Of a stretch of 53,590 bases of DNA, positions 8,324-17,630 are shown in pieces. The DNA is taken from contig NZ_LNWY01000025.1 of assembly GCF_001681715.1 (NCBI RefSeq), forward strand, positions 1-53,590, in the 5' to 3' direction. The translations under genes were made by a program, and so were the position numbers. Below the pieces are notes generated by a model that did no database searches, had not been told where the DNA came from, and worked only from the letters and a program-made list of their open reading frames with translations. The stretch is from Tritonibacter mobilis (GTDB lineage: Bacteria; Pseudomonadota; Alphaproteobacteria; Rhodobacterales; Rhodobacteraceae). Each line of letters opens with the position of its first letter. Positions within the stretch are counted from its first letter, which is position 1.

Positions 8324-9840
8324 AAGCCGCTCACGTCGTTGGGCAGCAGCGCGTCAGGCATATTCTGATAGCAAACCGGACGCAGAAAACGCCGGATCGC
8401 CAGCGTTCCCACACTGGTCGCGCCGAAGTTGGTCGATGCAGGATATGGTCCGCCATGCACCATACTGTCGCAAACCTCGACTCCGGTTGGATAGCCGTTG
8501 GTCAAAATACGCCCTGCCTTTCGCTCAAGAACTGGCATGAGGTGGTGCGCAAGGTCGCTGTCACTCTCATCCATCATCAGCGTGCAGGTCAGTTGACCCT
8601 TGAGAGCGCGCGCCACAGCAAGCATCTCCTCACGATCTTTTACTCGAACTATCACACCAAATGGGCCAAAAATCTCGTGAGCGAGCGTGTCGTTTGCCAG
8701 CCATTCCTCGCCCGTTGTATCGGAGAGGTACGGCTTTGCCCTGCGCCCATCACAGGCAGAACTCAGAACCTCCGTTACTCCACTCATGTTAGCAACCCGT
8801 TCGCAGCCAGCCCGATAGCTGTTTGCAATCCCTTCGGTCAGCATGGTCTGGGCACCACCCTCAGACAGGGCCAAACGCGCAGTTTCAGTGAAAAAGTCTG
8901 CACTGGGCCCCTCCATCAAAACGACCACGCCGGGATTGGTACAAAACTGTCCTGCTCCCATGGTGAGTGATGCGGCCCAATCTTGGGCCAAGGCCTCGCT
9001 CCGCGCTGACATCGCTTCTGGCAGCAGGAATATAGGGTTCACACTGCCCAATTCGCCGAAGAACGGGATCGGCGTTGGGCGGCTAGCACACAAGTCAAAG
9101 AGCGCGCGCCCGGCACCGAGCGATCCGGTGAACCCCACCGCTGCAATCAGCGGGTGCTGCACCAATGCGGCGCCCAATTCCTTCGTATTGCCTTGCACAA
9201 GATTAAAGCACCCAGGATGCAGATCGCATTTCGTGATCGCGGCAAGGACCGCTTCGGCAATAATTTCGCCTGTGCCTGGGTGGGCTGGGTGGCCCTTAAC
9301 GACAACCGGACACCCGGCTGCCAAGGCTGACGCGGTATCGCCGCCGGCTGTAGAAAAGGCGAGCGGGAAGTTTGATGCACCAAAAACCGCAACTGGCCCT
9401 ATGGGGCGCTGCACCATCTTGAGGTCCGGTCGTGCCAGAGGCTGACGGTTCGGTAATGCGGGATCGTGACGATGGTCGAGGTATTCGCCCACTTCAATAT
9501 GGTCTGCGAACAGACGCAACTGACCAGTGGTCCGGCCCCGTTCCCCCTGCAATCGCGCCTCAGGCAGGCCGGTTTCTCGAACGCCAATTTCTGTGATTTC
9601 ATCTGCCCGAGCCTCGATCTCCTCCGCGATGGAGCGTAAAAACGCTGCCCGCTCTGCGCGAGAGGTAGAGCCAAAGGTCCAGAACGCGTCCTCTGCGGCT
9701 TGAACCGCGCGATCGACATCCTTTGCGTCACCATTGGCCGTCTCGTGCGATAGTCCGTCGATCGGCTGCGACGCAAAAGTGGTGGCAGAGCCGATCCATG
9801 CGCCTCTAATCAAGTGTTTTCCGTGCGGTCGATACGCCAT
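8320..9840 (-). CDS. 2,5-dioxovalerate (alpha-ketoglutarate semialdehyde) dehydrogenase
   Basis: NAD(P)-dependent aldehyde dehydrogenase, 506 aa, predicted to oxidise alpha-ketoglutaric semialdehyde to 2-oxoglutarate, the final step of non-phosphorylative L-arabinose breakdown. The cofactor region FGASNFPLAFSTAGGDTASA, general base Glu263 in FGELGS and catalytic Cys300 in GQFCTNPG are typical of the KGSADH group rather than of betaine or succinate semialdehyde dehydrogenases. It lies 11 bases after the DapA-family gene that would supply its substrate and overlaps dgoK. Alternative: a dehydrogenase for a related semialdehyde from hydroxyproline or glucarate, less likely in this operon. Confidence 0.88.
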   Translation of the reverse strand: MAYRPHGKHLIRGAWIGSATTFASQPIDGLSHETANGDAKDVDRAVQAAEDAFWTFGSTSRAERAAFLRSIAEEIEARADEITEIGVRETGLPEARLQGERGRTTGQLRLFADHIEVGEYLDHRHDPALPNRQPLARPDLKMVQRPIGPVAVFGASNFPLAFSTAGGDTASALAAGCPVVVKGHPAHPGTGEIIAEAVLAAITKCDLHPGCFNLVQGNTKELGAALVQHPLIAAVGFTGSLGAGRALFDLCASRPTPIPFFGELGSVNPIFLLPEAMSARSEALAQDWAASLTMGAGQFCTNPGVVVLMEGPSADFFTETARLALSEGGAQTMLTEGIANSYRAGCERVANMSGVTEVLSSACDGRRAKPYLSDTTGEEWLANDTLAHEIFGPFGVIVRVKDREEMLAVARALKGQLTCTLMMDESDSDLAHHLMPVLERKAGRILTNGYPTGVEVCDSMVHGGPYPASTNFGATSVGTLAIRRFLRPVCYQNMPDALLPNDVSGL

Positions 9841-9851
9841 GAATTACCTCT

Positions 9852-10769
9852 TTATTTACCCCAGCGCAGCGCGATCAGGTCGAGTTCTCGTGACAGCGAA
9901 ATAAGCCGCTCTTTGGTACGTGGCGACAGCGGAGTCAGCGGATGGCGCACGTAATCAGAGCCGATAACGCCACCCTCCATCATCACCGTTTTTGCAGCGC
10001 GCAGCCCACACTGGCGGTTTTCGTGGTTGATCAGCGGCAGGCATAGCTTCCACTGATCCAGTGCCGCCTCCATGTTGCCTGCACGGTAGTCTGTTACAAT
10101 GGGGCGGATCTTTTCCGGCTGCAGTGCCGAGGTCATCGTTCCCGTACAGCCTGCATCAAGATCGGCCAGCAAGGTCACTGCTTCTTCGCCATCAAATGGT
10201 CCGACAATATGCTCTGCGCCCAAGTCGATCAGCGCGGCGAGTTTGTCGGCTGCAAACGGTGTTTCGATCTTAAAGTAAGAGACGTGTTCGATCTCCTTCG
10301 CCATCTTGACCAGCAATGGTACGGGCAAGGACACTCCCGATAGCGGAGCATCCTGCACCATGATCGGGATAGAAATCGCGTTCGAGACGGCCGCAAAATG
10401 TTCGAACACTCCCTGTTCAGAAGGAGCAAGCCCCACGCCATGATACGGCGGCATCATCATGAGCATCGACGCCCCCAAACTCTGCGCTTCTTTCGCGCGG
10501 TGTATGACGATGTCTGTTGCAAAATGGCTGATCGTGACAATGACCGGAACCCGGCCCGCCACATGGTCAAGACTGACCCGAGTGAGGGTCGCGCGCTCTT
10601 CGTCCGACAGCAGGAACTGTTCGGAATAGTTGGCAAGGATACAGATCGCATCAACGCCTTGGTCGATCATACAATCAAGCACGCGCCGCATCCCATCGGG
10701 ATCAATGGCCCCATCGCTGTGAAACGGTGTTGGAGCGACCGGCAGAATACCGGTAAGTGGATTTTGCAT
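9852..10769 (-). CDS. DapA-family 2-keto-3-deoxy-pentonate dehydratase/aldolase
   Basis: 305-aa TIM-barrel protein of the dihydrodipicolinate synthase/N-acetylneuraminate lyase superfamily. Schiff-base Lys167 lies in SYFKIETP. The strand that carries the DapA catalytic tyrosine reads MVQDAP instead of YN-P, as in L-2-keto-3-deoxyarabonate dehydratases. With the KGSADH-type gene directly downstream, the best call is conversion of L-2-keto-3-deoxyarabonate to alpha-ketoglutaric semialdehyde. An aldolase acting on the same compound (glycolaldehyde plus pyruvate) is the main alternative. About 135 bases separate it from the dehydrogenase gene upstream, the largest gap inside the operon. Confidence 0.82.
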   Translation of the reverse strand: MQNPLTGILPVAPTPFHSDGAIDPDGMRRVLDCMIDQGVDAICILANYSEQFLLSDEERATLTRVSLDHVAGRVPVIVTISHFATDIVIHRAKEAQSLGASMLMMMPPYHGVGLAPSEQGVFEHFAAVSNAISIPIMVQDAPLSGVSLPVPLLVKMAKEIEHVSYFKIETPFAADKLAALIDLGAEHIVGPFDGEEAVTLLADLDAGCTGTMTSALQPEKIRPIVTDYRAGNMEAALDQWKLCLPLINHENRQCGLRAAKTVMMEGGVIGSDYVRHPLTPLSPRTKERLISLSRELDLIALRWGK

Positions 10770-10904
10770 TTTGACCTCTCAGTCTCAGGTCACGCCAAGA
10801 CGTGAAACCTGCATGAAAACTGCCCTCTGCACTGCCAGAGAAGCGAAAGAGTCAGCGTTGCGCTGGACTTGGTGCTCAACGACTCCCAGCCCCCGCTCAG
10901 TCGA

Positions 10905-11828
10905 TTACCATTCGAAGGGTTCAACGGTGATGCGCTTGCCGAGTGTAAAAGCATCGGCCACATGCCGCATGGGCGACAGATCCATATCTATGCCCCCCCT
11001 TTGCACCAAAGAGGCCATCTGAGCGTAAAGACGAGGGTATTCACCGGTCAGATCCGAGACACTTTCGTCAATCTCGCCATCAATCGTCAGCTTATCACCA
11101 CCATTTTCTAGGATCATAATGCCTTGATCGGTTTCGGCCTGAATGGTCCATGTCGGCGCACCGGGCTCCAGCCAGTCGAGGTTCATGGACACCTCAGCTC
11201 CCCTCGGATGATGAAAGCTGCATTCCGCTGCAATTGGCGCCTCGCGGTTCGCGGGAAAGTGGAGCTGAGCCCCGGTCAGATGAACTGGCTCAGGCAGAAT
11301 TTCCGTCAGGATCGACAGTGCGTTGATGCCCGGATCAAAGACACCTAAACCGCCTGCCTCAAACACCCAGTCTTGCCCGGGATGCCATTGCCGCACATCT
11401 TCTCGCCAGTTGATCGTCAGTTTCTGCAGCGCCTTTTCTGCAAGCCAAGCCTTTGCCGCAAGCACTTTGTCTGCTTGCCGTGAATGCCACGTTGCATAAA
11501 GCGACACCCGATGAGCTTGCGCCATCGCTTTGAGCGCGTGGCATTCCGACAGCGTCGCACCGGGCGGTTTTTCAAGCATCACGTGCCGACCCGCGCGGAT
11601 TGCCGCAGCCGCATAGTCAAACCGTGGAACCGGCGGCAGGCAGAGCGACACGACACGGATGTCTGGCCGCTCTTCCAGCATCTGTGCAAAATCATGAAAG
11701 GCAGGAACGCCCGCCACTGTACCATGACGTGACACGGTCGCAGATAAATTCCAGTCAGGGCTGTTCTGGATCGCGGGCACATGTTGGTCGATTGCGATCT
11801 TTCCGATGCCGATTAATGCGATTTCCAT
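10905..11828 (-). CDS. Gfo/Idh/MocA-family D-galactose / L-arabinose 1-dehydrogenase
   Basis: NAD(P)-dependent oxidoreductase, about 307 aa, predicted to oxidise the aldose C1 to the lactone. The Rossmann motif GIGKIA is at residues 7-12 and the family motif EKPPGATLSE starts at Glu86-Lys87-Pro88. I take the start at 11828 (MEIALIGIGK); it overlaps the dehydratase stop as ATGA, whereas a longer frame to 11864 would lie inside the upstream gene. Enzymes of this family oxidise both D-galactose and L-arabinose, which share configuration at C2-C4. That explains one dehydrogenase for two branches. Confidence 0.85.
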   Translation of the reverse strand: MEIALIGIGKIAIDQHVPAIQNSPDWNLSATVSRHGTVAGVPAFHDFAQMLEERPDIRVVSLCLPPVPRFDYAAAAIRAGRHVMLEKPPGATLSECHALKAMAQAHRVSLYATWHSRQADKVLAAKAWLAEKALQKLTINWREDVRQWHPGQDWVFEAGGLGVFDPGINALSILTEILPEPVHLTGAQLHFPANREAPIAAECSFHHPRGAEVSMNLDWLEPGAPTWTIQAETDQGIMILENGGDKLTIDGEIDESVSDLTGEYPRLYAQMASLVQRGGIDMDLSPMRHVADAFTLGKRITVEPFEW

Positions 11829-13570
11829 CAATGAGAGTCCTTTCCGACAGGAGATCCGCGGCAACCCTTCAGAAAATCGAGATCAGCGCCGGTATCCGCG
11901 CCCTGCACGTGCTGCTGATGCATCCAGAGATAGCCGCTATCAACTTGCTCGTGGCTCGGCGCCCAAGCCTGTAGCCGGGCCGTCAGTTCAGCGTTGGGAA
12001 TATCGAGGTGCAAACGTCGCGCTTCTACGTCCAATTCAATCATGTCCCCGGTCCTGACCACCGCAAGGGGTCCGCCTGCTGCGGCCTCGGGCGAGGTATG
12101 TAAAACGACAGTTCCATAAGCCGTACCCGACATGCGCGCATCCGAGATACGAACCATATCGGTTATACCTTTCCTCAGAACTTTGGGTGGCAGCCCCATG
12201 TTGCCGACCTCCGCCATGCCGGGGTAGCCCTTTGGGCCGCAATTCTTCAGAACCATCACGCAGCTCTCGTCTATGTCGAGCGCCTCGTCATTGATCCTAG
12301 CTTTGTAGTCGTCAATATCCTCGAACACGACCGCCCTGCCCCGGTGTTTGAGCAGCTGTGGTGTGGCAGCCGAAGGTTTCAAAACCGCGCCCTGCGGGGC
12401 AAGGTTGCCACGGACCACGGCGATGCCGCCCTGCTGGGTCAGCGCTTTGGAGAGCGGCAGGATGACGTCTTCGTTCCAGTTGCGGACATCCTTCACCTCG
12501 TCCCAGATCGTTTGTCCGGATACCGTTAGCGCAGTTTTGTGCAACTGCCCTCCTTCACCCAAGCGTTTCAGAACGACAGGCAGGCCACCTGCATAAAAGA
12601 ACTCCTCCATCAGATAGGCCCCCGAGGGCATCAGGTTGACGATCGTGGCAACGTCCCGCCCGCAACGATCCCAATCGTCCAGCGTCAGATCGACCCCGAC
12701 CCTGCCCGCGATGGCAAGCATGTGGATCACTGCATTGGTTGACCCCCCGATCGCGCCATTTGTCCTGATTGCGTTTTCAAAGGCCTGCTTTGTCATAATG
12801 TCCGAGGGCTTCAAATCATCCTTCACCATCTGAACGATGCGTCGTCCTGACATCTGCGCGATCACCCGGCGGCGACTGTCGACAGCTGGAATTGCAGCAT
12901 TGCCTGAAAGAGCCATACCAAGCGCCTCAGCCATACTCGCCATCGTCGAAGCGGTGCCCATGGTATTACAAGTCCCGGATGACCGGCTCATGGATTCTTC
13001 GGCTTCGAGGAACTCGTCCTGTGTCATCTCGCCCGCCTTCACCGCCTCGGAGAACTTCCACAAATGAGTGCCTGATCCGACCCGCTCACCGCGAAAATAC
13101 CCGTTCAGCATCGGCCCGCCCGTCACCACGATAGATGGCAAATCAGTAGAAGCCGCCGCCATCAACAATGACGGTGTGGTCTTGTCACACCCAACCAGCA
13201 ACACCGCACCATCGATTGGTTGCCCTCGCATCTGCTCTTCAATCGACATGGCGGCGAGGTTGCGAAACATCATCGCTGTTGGACGAAACGTATTCTCAGA
13301 AGCTGAAAAGACCGGAACTTCGACGGGGAAACCGCCCGCCTCCCAGATGCCAGCCTTCACCTTCTCAGCCAACTCGCGAAGATGCCCGTTGCAAGGTGTC
13401 AGATCGGACCAAGTATTAAGGATACCGATGATCGGACGCCCGTCGAACAGATCATGTGGGTAGCCTTGGTTTTTCATCCAGCCGCGGTGATAGATCGTGT
13501 CGCGACCGTTTCCGGCATACCATTCCTGCGAGCGGAGCCTGCGCGGCCAGGGTGCGGGTTCGAACGCCAT
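11828..13570 (-). CDS. IlvD/Edd-family sugar-acid dehydratase (arabinonate/galactonate dehydratase)
   Basis: 580-aa Fe-S dehydratase predicted to remove water from L-arabinonate and/or D-galactonate to give the 2-keto-3-deoxy acid. The three cluster cysteines are Cys60 in SDLTPCNGH, Cys128 in VGCDKTTP and Cys201 in SGTCNTMGTAS. The TWSDLTPCNGHL form and this spacing match the sugar-acid subgroup with a [2Fe-2S] cluster (Rhizobium L-arabinonate dehydratase type) rather than branched-chain IlvD. It sits 3 bases after the permease gene and overlaps the dehydrogenase. No separate enolase-type galactonate dehydratase is present, so this enzyme probably serves both substrates. Confidence 0.88.
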   Translation of the reverse strand: MAFEPAPWPRRLRSQEWYAGNGRDTIYHRGWMKNQGYPHDLFDGRPIIGILNTWSDLTPCNGHLRELAEKVKAGIWEAGGFPVEVPVFSASENTFRPTAMMFRNLAAMSIEEQMRGQPIDGAVLLVGCDKTTPSLLMAAASTDLPSIVVTGGPMLNGYFRGERVGSGTHLWKFSEAVKAGEMTQDEFLEAEESMSRSSGTCNTMGTASTMASMAEALGMALSGNAAIPAVDSRRRVIAQMSGRRIVQMVKDDLKPSDIMTKQAFENAIRTNGAIGGSTNAVIHMLAIAGRVGVDLTLDDWDRCGRDVATIVNLMPSGAYLMEEFFYAGGLPVVLKRLGEGGQLHKTALTVSGQTIWDEVKDVRNWNEDVILPLSKALTQQGGIAVVRGNLAPQGAVLKPSAATPQLLKHRGRAVVFEDIDDYKARINDEALDIDESCVMVLKNCGPKGYPGMAEVGNMGLPPKVLRKGITDMVRISDARMSGTAYGTVVLHTSPEAAAGGPLAVVRTGDMIELDVEARRLHLDIPNAELTARLQAWAPSHEQVDSGYLWMHQQHVQGADTGADLDFLKGCRGSPVGKDSH

Positions 13571-13573
13571 AGC

Positions 13574-14809
13574 TTACCCCTGCTTTGATTTGTTGTAGAC
13601 GTCAAAGATGACAGCGGCGAGCAGAACAAGCCCCTTGATCATCTGCTGATAATCGATGCCGATCCCCATGATCGACATGCCGTTGTTGAGCACCCCCATC
13701 AAGAATGCACCGACCACTGCCCCAACGATCGTGCCCACCCCGCCGGACATGGATGCGCCGCCAATGAAGACTGCCGCGATCACGTCGAGTTCCAGCGCGA
13801 ACCCTGCTTTTGGCGTCGCAGTGTTCAGGCGCGCGGCAAAGACCAGACCCGCCGCCGCTGCCAGCACCCCCATGTTTACAAAGGCCAGAAAAGTCAGCCG
13901 CTCGGTCTTAATGCCAGATAATTTCGCCGCCTTCTGATTGCCGCCTAGCGCATAAACCCTGCGCCCCAGCACGGTGCGCTCTGTGAGGAACGCGTAGATC
14001 ATGGTCAGCACACCCATGGTAATCAGCACATTCGGCAAGCCCCGAAAGGTCGAGAGCTTGAACATAATGAATACGATGGCTCCTACGACGATCACATTGC
14101 GGGCAATAAAGAACGCGCGCGGCTCGTCCACGACACCGTATGCGCGATTGCGGGCTCTGGCGCGCAGGCCGCTCCAGACGATTGCGACTGCCGCGATGAT
14201 CCCGACACCAAGCGCTAGGACGTTCACCTGTCGCGCACCAAACATCGCCGCAAATGTCTGCCCAATTCCTGCGGGAAAGACGTCCGCCACAAACCCATTG
14301 GCCAGGGCCTGAAATTCCCGCGGGAACGGTCCGACAGATTGACCTTCAAGCAGCAACAAAGACAGCCCACGAAACACCAGCATTCCTGCAAGCGTCACTA
14401 TGAACGACGGGATTTTCCAATATGCGACCCAATATCCCTGCGCCGCACCAATCAGGCCCCCGACGACAAGGCAGATCACGATAGCCAAGAGATAAGGCAC
14501 ATCCAATTGCACGATCATCACCGCCGCAAGCGCACCGACAAAGCCCATGACAGACCCAACCGACAAGTCGATGTTTCCCGACACGATGACGATCAGCATC
14601 CCAAGCGCCATGATGATGATGTAACTGTTTTGTAGCAGCAGATTGGTAATATTGACCGGCCGCAGCAATGTACCAGACGTCGAAATCTGAAAGAAAATCA
14701 TGATGGCGATAAGCGCGAAAAGCAGCCCGTAAGTCCGCAGATGGCCCAACAGATATTCACCGATCCGCATCGGCTCTGCTTCGGTGGTGGTGGCTTGCGC
14801 AAGTGTCAT
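13574..14809 (-). CDS. gguB: Sugar ABC transporter permease (GguB-like)
   Basis: Inner-membrane permease of the ribose/galactose/xylose class, 411 aa. It has many hydrophobic segments, the GNIDLSVGSVMGF motif near residue 75-90 and the late GGASMSGGVGTI(V)GA segment typical of MglC/XylH/GguB proteins. It is longer than RbsC-type permeases, as expected for the XylH/GguB group. It is followed 3 bases later by the dehydratase gene, so transport and catabolism share a transcript. It forms the channel for ChvE-bound aldoses. Confidence 0.92.
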   Translation of the reverse strand: MTLAQATTTEAEPMRIGEYLLGHLRTYGLLFALIAIMIFFQISTSGTLLRPVNITNLLLQNSYIIIMALGMLIVIVSGNIDLSVGSVMGFVGALAAVMIVQLDVPYLLAIVICLVVGGLIGAAQGYWVAYWKIPSFIVTLAGMLVFRGLSLLLLEGQSVGPFPREFQALANGFVADVFPAGIGQTFAAMFGARQVNVLALGVGIIAAVAIVWSGLRARARNRAYGVVDEPRAFFIARNVIVVGAIVFIMFKLSTFRGLPNVLITMGVLTMIYAFLTERTVLGRRVYALGGNQKAAKLSGIKTERLTFLAFVNMGVLAAAAGLVFAARLNTATPKAGFALELDVIAAVFIGGASMSGGVGTIVGAVVGAFLMGVLNNGMSIMGIGIDYQQMIKGLVLLAAVIFDVYNKSKQG

Positions 14810-14822
14810 TCCTTGCTCCTCT

Positions 14823-16343
14823 CTATTCGGTCACGATGAGCGACATAATCCGCTCTTGGCTGGCCTCTTCGGCGGTCAACTCACCGACCAGAGCGCCTTC
14901 GTTCATGACGTAGATGCGATCACACATGCCCAAGAGTTCGGGCATCTCGGACGAAATCATCAAAACGCCTTTCCCCATCGCGGAGAGCTCGTTGATGATC
15001 CCGTAAATTTCGAATTTGGCACCGACATCGATCCCGCGTGTCGGCTCGTCCAGGATCAGAACCCCAGGCTCGGCAAAGAGCCATTTGGACAGCACCACCT
15101 TTTGCTGGTTGCCACCTGACAGGTTCATCACCTTCTGAAATACAGATGGCGTGCGAATATTCATCGCCTTGCGATAGCGCTCGGCCACCTCTGTTTCGAG
15201 GTTGTCGTTCAGGATTCCGTTTTGTGAGACACCCTGCAGGTGGGCGAGCGATACGTTGCGACTGATCGGCTCCTCCAGGATCAGCCCAAGGCTTTTGCGA
15301 TCTTCGGTCACATAGGCAAGCCCGGCGTCGATGGCGCGATCAACACGGCTGACATCCACCTCCTGCCCTTTAATACGGGCTGAGCCCGAGATGTTTTGAC
15401 CATAAGAACGGCCGAAAATACTCATAGCGAGCTCAGTCCGGCCGGACCCCATAAGCCCTGCGATCCCCACGACTTCGCCAGCGCATACCTTGAGATTGGC
15501 CGATTTAATCACCTGCCGGTCAGACTGTTCGGGATGCCAGACATTCCAGTTTTGAACCTCGAAAAGAACATCTTTTGCAACACGTCTCCGGGCCGGATAG
15601 CGATGCGCCATATCCCGGCCAACCATGTCGCGCACAATGGCGTCTTCGGTGATCTCCTGCGTGCGCGCATCCATGCTGGAAACGGTCGCCCCGTCACGAA
15701 TGACAGTGACGCTGTCAGCGACGCGACGCACCTCATTGAGCTTGTGACTGATGATGATGCTGGTCACGCCCTGTGCCTTCAACTCAAGCAGCAGATCCAG
15801 CAACGCTTGACTGTCGCTTTCCGACAGTGCTGCCGTTGGCTCGTCGAGGATCAGCAGACGCACTTCTTTGGACAGCGCCTTGGCAATCTCGACCAATTGC
15901 TGCTTACCCACGCCCAGTTTGCCGACCAGTGTTGTAGGTGCCTCGCGCAAGCCAACTTTATGCAGCAGTTCTTCTGTCCGCCGAAAGGTGCCATGCCAGT
16001 TGATAACCCCGCGCGAGGCTTGCTCGTTGCCCAGGAACAGGTTTTCCGCGATCGACAGAAGCGGCACAAGTGCCAGTTCCTGATGAATGATGATAATGCC
16101 ACGTTTCTCGCTGTCGGCTATGTTGCGGAACTCGGCCAAACCGCCGGAATAGTGAATTTCACCCTCGTAACTGCCCGCCGGATACACACCGGACAGAACT
16201 TTCATCAGTGTTGATTTCCCGGCTCCGTTTTCCCCGACCAACGCGTGAATTTCTCCCTCGCGGACCGTCAGGCTGACCTCATCCAGTGCCTTCACGCCAG
16301 GAAAGGTTTTCGTGATCGAGCGCATTTCAAGAAGTGCGGACAT
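14823..16343 (-). CDS. gguA: Sugar ABC transporter ATPase (GguA-like)
   Basis: Double-domain sugar importer ATPase, about 506 aa. The N-terminal cassette has Walker [10 protein letters not shown] (about 37-45), and its Walker B region reads [12 protein letters not shown]. The second cassette has a diverged P-loop ([10 protein letters not shown]) but keeps LSGGNQQKV and [13 protein letters not shown], the normal pattern for MglA/XylG/GguA proteins. I start at 16343, preceded by GAGAGGG, rather than at 16379. It follows chvE after a hairpin and precedes gguB by 13 bases. Confidence 0.92.
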   Translation of the reverse strand: MSALLEMRSITKTFPGVKALDEVSLTVREGEIHALVGENGAGKSTLMKVLSGVYPAGSYEGEIHYSGGLAEFRNIADSEKRGIIIIHQELALVPLLSIAENLFLGNEQASRGVINWHGTFRRTEELLHKVGLREAPTTLVGKLGVGKQQLVEIAKALSKEVRLLILDEPTAALSESDSQALLDLLLELKAQGVTSIIISHKLNEVRRVADSVTVIRDGATVSSMDARTQEITEDAIVRDMVGRDMAHRYPARRRVAKDVLFEVQNWNVWHPEQSDRQVIKSANLKVCAGEVVGIAGLMGSGRTELAMSIFGRSYGQNISGSARIKGQEVDVSRVDRAIDAGLAYVTEDRKSLGLILEEPISRNVSLAHLQGVSQNGILNDNLETEVAERYRKAMNIRTPSVFQKVMNLSGGNQQKVVLSKWLFAEPGVLILDEPTRGIDVGAKFEIYGIINELSAMGKGVLMISSEMPELLGMCDRIYVMNEGALVGELTAEEASQERIMSLIVTE

Positions 16344-16368
16344 AAAACCCTCTCGGACTTTTTGTGGA

Positions 16369-16394
16369 CCTGCCCGCACAAATGCCCGGGCAGG
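16369..16394 (-). promoter_or_regulatory. Intercistronic hairpin between chvE and gguA
   Basis: CCTGCCCG (16369-16376) pairs perfectly with CGGGCAGG (16387-16394) over a 10-base loop. It lies between the binding-protein gene and the ATPase gene and lacks a clean T-run on the minus strand, so a stabilising or partial-termination role is more likely than full termination. The same arrangement occurs at 3854-3885 and 36693-36716. Confidence 0.6.
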
Positions 16395-16423
16395 CCAAGG
16401 AAAATCCTTTGTTTACGCAGGTA

Positions 16424-17479
16424 TTACTGGATTTGGTCCATGGTGTAGTAGCCCGAACCGACAAGCACCTCTTCCCAGTTCGCAGCCGTCACCGGCAGTG
16501 GTTCGAGCAGATATGAGGGCACGACTTTTACGCCATTGTCATAGGTTGTCGTGTCGTTGATCTCTGGCTCGCTGCCTTTGAGCAGCGCATCCACCATACC
16601 CACGGTCACCCCAGCCAATGCGCGCGTGTCCTTAAAAATGGTGGAATACTGCTCGCCCGCGATCATGGATTTGACCGAAGGCACCTCCGCATCCTGCCCG
16701 GTCACAATCGGCATCTGCATGTCGCCAGACCCGTAGCCCACGCCCTTGAGAGATGAGAGAATACCAATCGACAAACCGTCATAGGGGGATAGGGCACCGT
16801 GCAGGGGCTTGTCTGTGTAATTTGCGGACAAGAGGTTATCCATCCGCGCTTGTGCAACAGCGCCATCCCAACGCAGGGTCCCCACGGTATCCATACCCAT
16901 CTGGCCAGACACAACCTGGATCGAGCCGTCGTCGATCAGCGGTTGCAGCACGCTCATCGCGCCATCATAGAAAAAATACGCATTGTTGTCGTCGGGCGAG
17001 CCTCCGAACAGCTCGACATTCCAAGGCTTTACATCCGGAAAGCGCTCCTTCAAGCCATCAACCAGCGTCGTCGCTTGCTGCACACCAACCTTAAAGTTGT
17101 CGAATGTCGCGTAATAATCGACATTTCCGCTGTCGCGGATCAGCCGGTCATAGGCAATGACCTTGATGCCAGAGGCCGCCGCATTTTCCAAAGCGTTCGA
17201 CAAGGTCGTGCCATCAATCGCGGCGATCACCAGTACATCGACCCCCTTGGTAATCATGTTTTCGATCTGAGCCAGCTGGTTCGGGATATCGTCTTCCGCA
17301 TATTGAAGATCGGTCTCATATCCTGCGGCCTCAAACTGATCGACCATGGAATTGCCATCCGAGATCCAGCGCGCCGAAGACTTGGTCGGCATGGCGATCC
17401 CGACAGTGCCATCTGCCAATGCCGCTGTCGCCAGAATGGCAAGAGCACTGGCCGAGGCCAGGATTTTCTTGAACTGCAT
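16424..17479 (-). CDS. chvE: Periplasmic aldose-binding protein (ChvE-like)
   Basis: Family-1 periplasmic sugar-binding protein, about 351 aa. A signal peptide starts at 17479 ([15 protein letters not shown], cleavage near ALA-D) and is preceded by GGAGG. The mature protein carries the ChvE hallmarks in order: [78 protein letters not shown] and [12 protein letters not shown]. ChvE-type proteins bind galactose, arabinose, glucose, xylose and related aldoses, fitting the two lower branches. First gene of the operon; about 150 bases separate it from the divergent regulator. In Agrobacterium ChvE also feeds sugar sensing; no VirA-like partner is seen here. Confidence 0.94.
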   Translation of the reverse strand: MQFKKILASASALAILATAALADGTVGIAMPTKSSARWISDGNSMVDQFEAAGYETDLQYAEDDIPNQLAQIENMITKGVDVLVIAAIDGTTLSNALENAAASGIKVIAYDRLIRDSGNVDYYATFDNFKVGVQQATTLVDGLKERFPDVKPWNVELFGGSPDDNNAYFFYDGAMSVLQPLIDDGSIQVVSGQMGMDTVGTLRWDGAVAQARMDNLLSANYTDKPLHGALSPYDGLSIGILSSLKGVGYGSGDMQMPIVTGQDAEVPSVKSMIAGEQYSTIFKDTRALAGVTVGMVDALLKGSEPEINDTTTYDNGVKVVPSYLLEPLPVTAANWEEVLVGSGYYTMDQIQ

Positions 17480-17630
17480 GGTGTTCCTCCAACTTGAAGC
17501 CAGCATCTCCCGGCTGTGCTTCATCTCCCTTTCAGGTCCTCCCGAACCCTGAAGATGGGTAACAGGTGAAATTCATACCACTCAATTCGAATTTTCGAGA
17601 TTCTGCATATCACTTATGGTATACACCAGT
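17480..17630. promoter_or_regulatory. Divergent chvE / gbpR control region
   Basis: The only gap between the divergent sugar operon and its LysR regulator. It contains a perfect 10-bp palindrome AATTCGAATT (17584-17593), flanked by CATACCA (17574-17580) and TGGTAT (17617-17622), the second overlapping GTATAC (17619-17624). These are candidate LysR-family sites; no experimental support can be drawn from sequence. Confidence 0.5.

Noticed and set aside
15396-16214. 272-codon plus-strand open frame opposite gguA
   Set aside because: Shadow of a GC-rich conserved gene; the opposite strand has a complete ATPase with all motifs.
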